Assembly: GCF_013364275.1 (NCBI RefSeq)
Contig: NZ_CP054932.1
Span: forward strand, 1,116,001 to 1,180,000
DNA from: Actinomadura sp. NAK00032
GTDB lineage: Bacteria; Actinomycetota; Actinomycetes; Streptosporangiales; Streptosporangiaceae
DNA: 64,000 nt
Reading direction: 5' to 3'
The stretch's first letter is position 1. The number at the start of each line of letters is the position of its first letter. Shown here piece by piece: positions 61,217-64,000 of the stretch. Below the pieces are notes generated by a model. That model ran no database searches and was not told the origin of the DNA. It saw nothing but the letters and a program-made list of their open reading frames with translations. The translations under genes and the position numbers were made by a program.

Positions 61217-62226
61217 GAGCGCAGCAGGTCGAGGACGGCCTGCTCGACCGGGCCCTGCGTCGCCAGTTCGCCTTCCGACGCCTCGACGCCCAGCCGGCCG
61301 AGCACGGGCGCGACCGTCTCGCCGGCCTCGTAGCGCTCGATGATGCGCGGGTCGATGTAGGAGGCCCGCGCGACGGCGGGGGTGTTGCCGAGGTAGGCGG
61401 CGACCTCCTTCACGACCCGGACGATGGCGCGCCTGCGGGCGGTGCCGCTGCCGCCCGCGCGGACCGACACCGCGAGCCCGACCGCGGCGAGGACGGTGGC
61501 GTGCCAGGTGCGGAAGTCCTTGGCGGTGAAGTCGCCGCCGGTCACTTCCCGGACGAAGTCATTGATGTCGGACGTGGTGACGTCGTGCCAGCCGTCCCGC
61601 GTCCGGTAGGCGAGCAGCTCGGGGGCGTCGTCGGGGCGCCGCTTGAGGCCGCTGACGACCTTGCACACGTTCTCCTCGGCGACCGCGCGGTAGAGGTCCT
61701 TCGAGTCCTTGGCCGGATACTCGAACGTCACCTCGTCGCGGCGGCAGGTGACGTGCTCGCGCAGAACGGTCGCGAGGCCGAACGTGCCGTTCTCCGCCGC
61801 GTACGACTCCCCGCCGATGCGGAAGAAGCCGAGGTCGATGAGCCGGACGGCGGCGGCGAGCACCCGCTCGCGGGAGTAGCCGCGCCCGGACAGGTGCTCG
61901 TCGAGCGTGTGCCGCACCTTGGGCAGCCGCTCGGCCAGCTCTAGGACGTGCTCGTGCTTCTCCTGGTCGCGCTGCTCCCGCCATGCCTCGTGGTAGAGGT
62001 ACTGGCGCCGTCCGGCCGCGTCGGTGCCCATCGCCTGGATGTGGCCGTCCGGGTCTGGGCAGATCCAGACGTCCTTCCAGGCGGGCGGTATGACGAGTGA
62101 CCTGATGCGTGCCTTCTCCGTGGAGTCTTGTAGGGGGCGTCCGTCCGGCCCCAGGTACACGAAGCCCTTGCCGGCTCTTCGCCGTCCGTAGCCGGGTTCT
62201 CCAGTGTCGCTACGTTGCAGCTCCAT
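61207..62226 (-). CDS. DNA topoisomerase IB
   Basis: 339 residues from ATG 62226, overlapping the upstream SDR stop by 1 base (TGATG). The poxvirus-like type IB architecture is clear, with LVIPPAWKDVWICPDPDGHI at the N-terminus, GLATVLREHVTCRRDEVTFE and DFTAKDFRTWHATVLAAV. The catalytic Tyr is in RASYIDPRI. Type IB enzymes relax supercoils via a 3'-phosphotyrosine bond. A stress-related role is possible given the SDR neighbour. Confidence 0.95.
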   Translation of the reverse strand: MELQRSDTGEPGYGRRRAGKGFVYLGPDGRPLQDSTEKARIRSLVIPPAWKDVWICPDPDGHIQAMGTDAAGRRQYLYHEAWREQRDQEKHEHVLELAERLPKVRHTLDEHLSGRGYSRERVLAAAVRLIDLGFFRIGGESYAAENGTFGLATVLREHVTCRRDEVTFEYPAKDSKDLYRAVAEENVCKVVSGLKRRPDDAPELLAYRTRDGWHDVTTSDINDFVREVTGGDFTAKDFRTWHATVLAAVGLAVSVRAGGSGTARRRAIVRVVKEVAAYLGNTPAVARASYIDPRIIERYEAGETVAPVLGRLGVEASEGELATQGPVEQAVLDLLRSAA

Positions 62227-63074
62227 CAGCCCGGGTGAATCTCCCCACCGGCCGGTACGAGCGTCTGCCCCGTGTAATAGGACGACTGGCGGTTGGCGGC
62301 GAAGAACACGTAGGACGGCGCTATCTCATCGGGATCGGCGGCCCGCCCCATCGGCGCGTTCTTGCCGAAGGACTCCACGCGCTCGGCGTCGAACGTGGCC
62401 GGGATCAGCGGCGTCCACACCGGGCCCGGCGCGACGCAGTTCACGCGGATCTCGCGGTCCATCAGGTTCTGGGCGAGGCTCGCGGTGAGCGACATGACCG
62501 CGCCCTTGCTGGCGGAGTAGTCGATGAGCGTCTTGTTGCCGCGCAGCCCGTTGATGGAGCCGGTGATGATGATGGACGAGCCCGGCCCCATATGGTCGAG
62601 AGCCTCCTGGATCGTCCAGAACACCGCGAAGACGTTCACCTCGAACGTGCGGCGGAGCTGCTCGCCGTCGATCTCCCGGACGTCCTTCACCGGCGTCTGC
62701 GTGCCGTGGTGCAGGACGAGCACGTCCAGCCCGCCGAGCTGCCGGACGGTGTGCTCGACGACCTCGCGGCAGTGCCGCTCCTCCGCCATGTCGCCGCCGA
62801 GCATGACGCAGCGCTGCCCGGCGTCCTCGACCAGGCTCGCGGTGTGCCGGGCGTCGTCGTCCTCCTCCAGGTAGGTGATCGCGACGTCGGCGCCCTCCTT
62901 GGCGAACGCGATCGCGGTGGCGCGCCCGATCCCCGAGTCGCCGCCGGTGATCAGCGCGCGACGCCCGTGCAGCAGATCGCTGCCGAGGTAGTCGCGCATC
63001 TCATCACGCGGTTCGGGTGCCATCTCCCCGGTCCGGCCGGGGTAGGACTGGCTCTGTGCCGGACGTTCGCTCAT
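62226..63074 (-). CDS. SDR-family oxidoreductase (YhdF/YghA-like)
   Basis: 282 residues from ATG 63074 with GGGAGGAG upstream. The NAD(P) loop is ITGGDSGIGRATAIAF and the active site YSASKGA with Ser in GSINGLRG. The usual NNAG motif reads LVLHHGTQTP, an unusual change near the catalytic Asn. MREYLGS-type start and AAPDEIAP-type end are common in the glucose-like SDR subgroup linked to general stress. The topoisomerase gene is co-transcribed. Confidence 0.9.
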   Translation of the reverse strand: MSERPAQSQSYPGRTGEMAPEPRDEMRDYLGSDLLHGRRALITGGDSGIGRATAIAFAKEGADVAITYLEEDDDARHTASLVEDAGQRCVMLGGDMAEERHCREVVEHTVRQLGGLDVLVLHHGTQTPVKDVREIDGEQLRRTFEVNVFAVFWTIQEALDHMGPGSSIIITGSINGLRGNKTLIDYSASKGAVMSLTASLAQNLMDREIRVNCVAPGPVWTPLIPATFDAERVESFGKNAPMGRAADPDEIAPSYVFFAANRQSSYYTGQTLVPAGGEIHPG

Positions 63075-63271
63075 GCTCGGCTCCTCCCGGGCTCGACCCC
63101 GCCGTCCACATGACGCGGGTGCCCGGAGCTGCGCGGAGCAAACGCGGGCCCTATTGTAACCCGTGAGTAATAACGCGCTCGGCGATCCGCCGGGGTGTGA
63201 GCGGAGCGCGCGCCGACGTCTGGATAGCATCACCCCGAACCACATTCGGTCCCTCACGTAAGGTGTCGCTT

Positions 63272-64000
63272 ATGGACCTGAACGGAGTTTCCGCCGTCGT
63301 ATCCGGTGGCGCGAGCGGCCTCGGTGAGGCCACCGTCCGCGCGCTGGCCGCCGAAGGCGCCAAGGTGGTCGTCGCCGACCTGAACGAGGACAGGGGCAAG
63401 GCTCTCGCCGACGAGGTCGGCGGCGTCTTCGTCAAGACCGACGTCTCCAGCGAGGAGCAGGTGCAGGCCGCCGTCCAGGCCGCCGTCGACACCGGCGCCC
63501 CGCTGCGCGTCATCGTCAACAGCGCCGGGATCGGCTGGGCGTCGCGGACCGTGAACCGCGACGGCTCCCCGCACGACCTGGCCTCCTACGAGACCGTCAT
63601 CCGGGTCAACCTGATCGGCACCTTCAACCTGATGCGGATCGGCGCCGCCGCCATCTCCAAGACCGAGCCGGCCGACGCCGACGGCCTGCGCGGCGTGGTG
63701 ATCAACACCGCGTCCATCGCCGGCCTGGAGGGCCAGACCGGGCAGATCGCCTACTCCGCGTCCAAGGGCGGCATCATCGGCATGACGCTGCCGGCGGCCC
63801 GCGACCTCGCCGCGATCGGCGTCCGGGTCAACACCATCTGCCCGGGCATCATCGACACCCCGATCTACGGCTCGGGCGAGCAGGCGGAGGCGTTCAAGGC
63901 CAAGCTCGCCGCGCCCGTCCCGTTCCCGAAGCGGATGGGCAAGGCGTCGGAGTTCGCGCACCTCGTCAAGTCCCTGATCGAGAACGACTACATGAACGGC
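63272..64000 (+). CDS. SDR oxidoreductase, 3-hydroxyacyl-CoA dehydrogenase-like (partial)
   Basis: 243 codons from ATG 63272 to the window edge, with AAGGTG upstream. The NAD loop is VSGGASGLGEATVRAL, VNSAG replaces NNAG, and the catalytic YSASKGG is present with Ser in NTASIAGLEGQTGQ. GTFNLMRIGAAAISK and CPGIIDTPI fit the type II 3-hydroxyacyl-CoA/17-beta-HSD10 subgroup. The missing C-terminus is only about 10-15 residues. It is divergent from the other SDR, and the 197-base gap holds an AT-richer promoter patch near 63150-63180. Confidence 0.93.
   Translation, partial: MDLNGVSAVVSGGASGLGEATVRALAAEGAKVVVADLNEDRGKALADEVGGVFVKTDVSSEEQVQAAVQAAVDTGAPLRVIVNSAGIGWASRTVNRDGSPHDLASYETVIRVNLIGTFNLMRIGAAAISKTEPADADGLRGVVINTASIAGLEGQTGQIAYSASKGGIIGMTLPAARDLAAIGVRVNTICPGIIDTPIYGSGEQAEAFKAKLAAPVPFPKRMGKASEFAHLVKSLIENDYMNG

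Overview
The window is high-GC chromosomal DNA of an actinomycete. Codon third positions are strongly G/C, GTG starts and 1-4 base gene overlaps are frequent, and most recognisable families are typical of filamentous actinobacteria (SCO6880-type proteins, SapA-like domains, DUF5997, TIGR03086, LAL-type LuxR regulators, CGNR regulators). The overall gene set suggests Streptosporangiales, perhaps an Actinomadura relative. That is inference from gene content; no rRNA marker is present.

Layout. (1) 1-6817: a partial gene leaving the left edge, then a tight operon for a membrane-tethered beta-propeller protein, a MoxR AAA+ ATPase, a DUF58 protein and a TgpA-like polytopic protein whose transglutaminase residues are substituted. 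(2) 6830-18794: a conjugation-derived type IV secretion-like locus on both strands. It has a VirB11/TadA-like protein without a P-loop, a MinD/ParA-like protein with a damaged P-loop, two proteins with VirB2-like membrane hairpins, a VirB6-like channel protein, an SCO6880-type protein, an intact VirB4-like motor, a VirD4-like coupling protein whose Walker B Asp-Glu reads Asn-Gln, a VirB8-like lipoprotein candidate and a VirB1-like hydrolase. No relaxase, integrase or partner gene was seen. This is the best candidate for an undescribed system here. (3) 19128-21115: small unknown genes. (4) 21464-27721: an eroded region with an orphan casE (type I-E Cas6e), an antiporter, a VOC protein, a LysR-domain protein with its DUF5997 neighbour, and remnants of a saccharopine-dehydrogenase-like gene, an IS630 transposase and a DPP-IV-like protein.

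(5) 28047-38612: metabolic and regulatory genes, including an AraC regulator, a methyltransferase-GNAT fusion, rsgA preceded by a 22-codon leader ORF, a DUF1963 protein, a secreted propeller protein with a palindromic operator array, an NTF2-like protein and an apparent SUKH-WD40-HEAT fusion. (6) 38787-43826: a two-component system divergent from an ABC exporter, followed by a lipoprotein hydrolase. (7) 43930-48743: an MFS exporter divergent from a CGNR regulator across a shared palindrome, then a PadR-ABC operon. (8) 48810-49576: IS3 and GNAT remnants and tRNA-Lys(TTT). (9) 49620-56598: a cytochrome P450, thioesterase, dienelactone hydrolase, ADP-ribosylglycohydrolase, large LAL regulator and divergent ene-reductase. 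(10) 56742-64000: an NlpC/P60 wall hydrolase under a probable c-di-AMP (ydaO) riboswitch, a secreted GH1 glycosidase, a nucleotidyltransferase-BON-metallophosphoesterase operon, an SDR-topoisomerase IB operon and a partial SDR leaving the right edge.

The secretion locus is the only large system. Its genes are linked by 1-8 base overlaps, and the two convergent arms end at a shared 18-bp hairpin. An 11-base motif occurs twice upstream of the first operon and once in the divergent region beside the VirB1-like gene, a hint of shared control.
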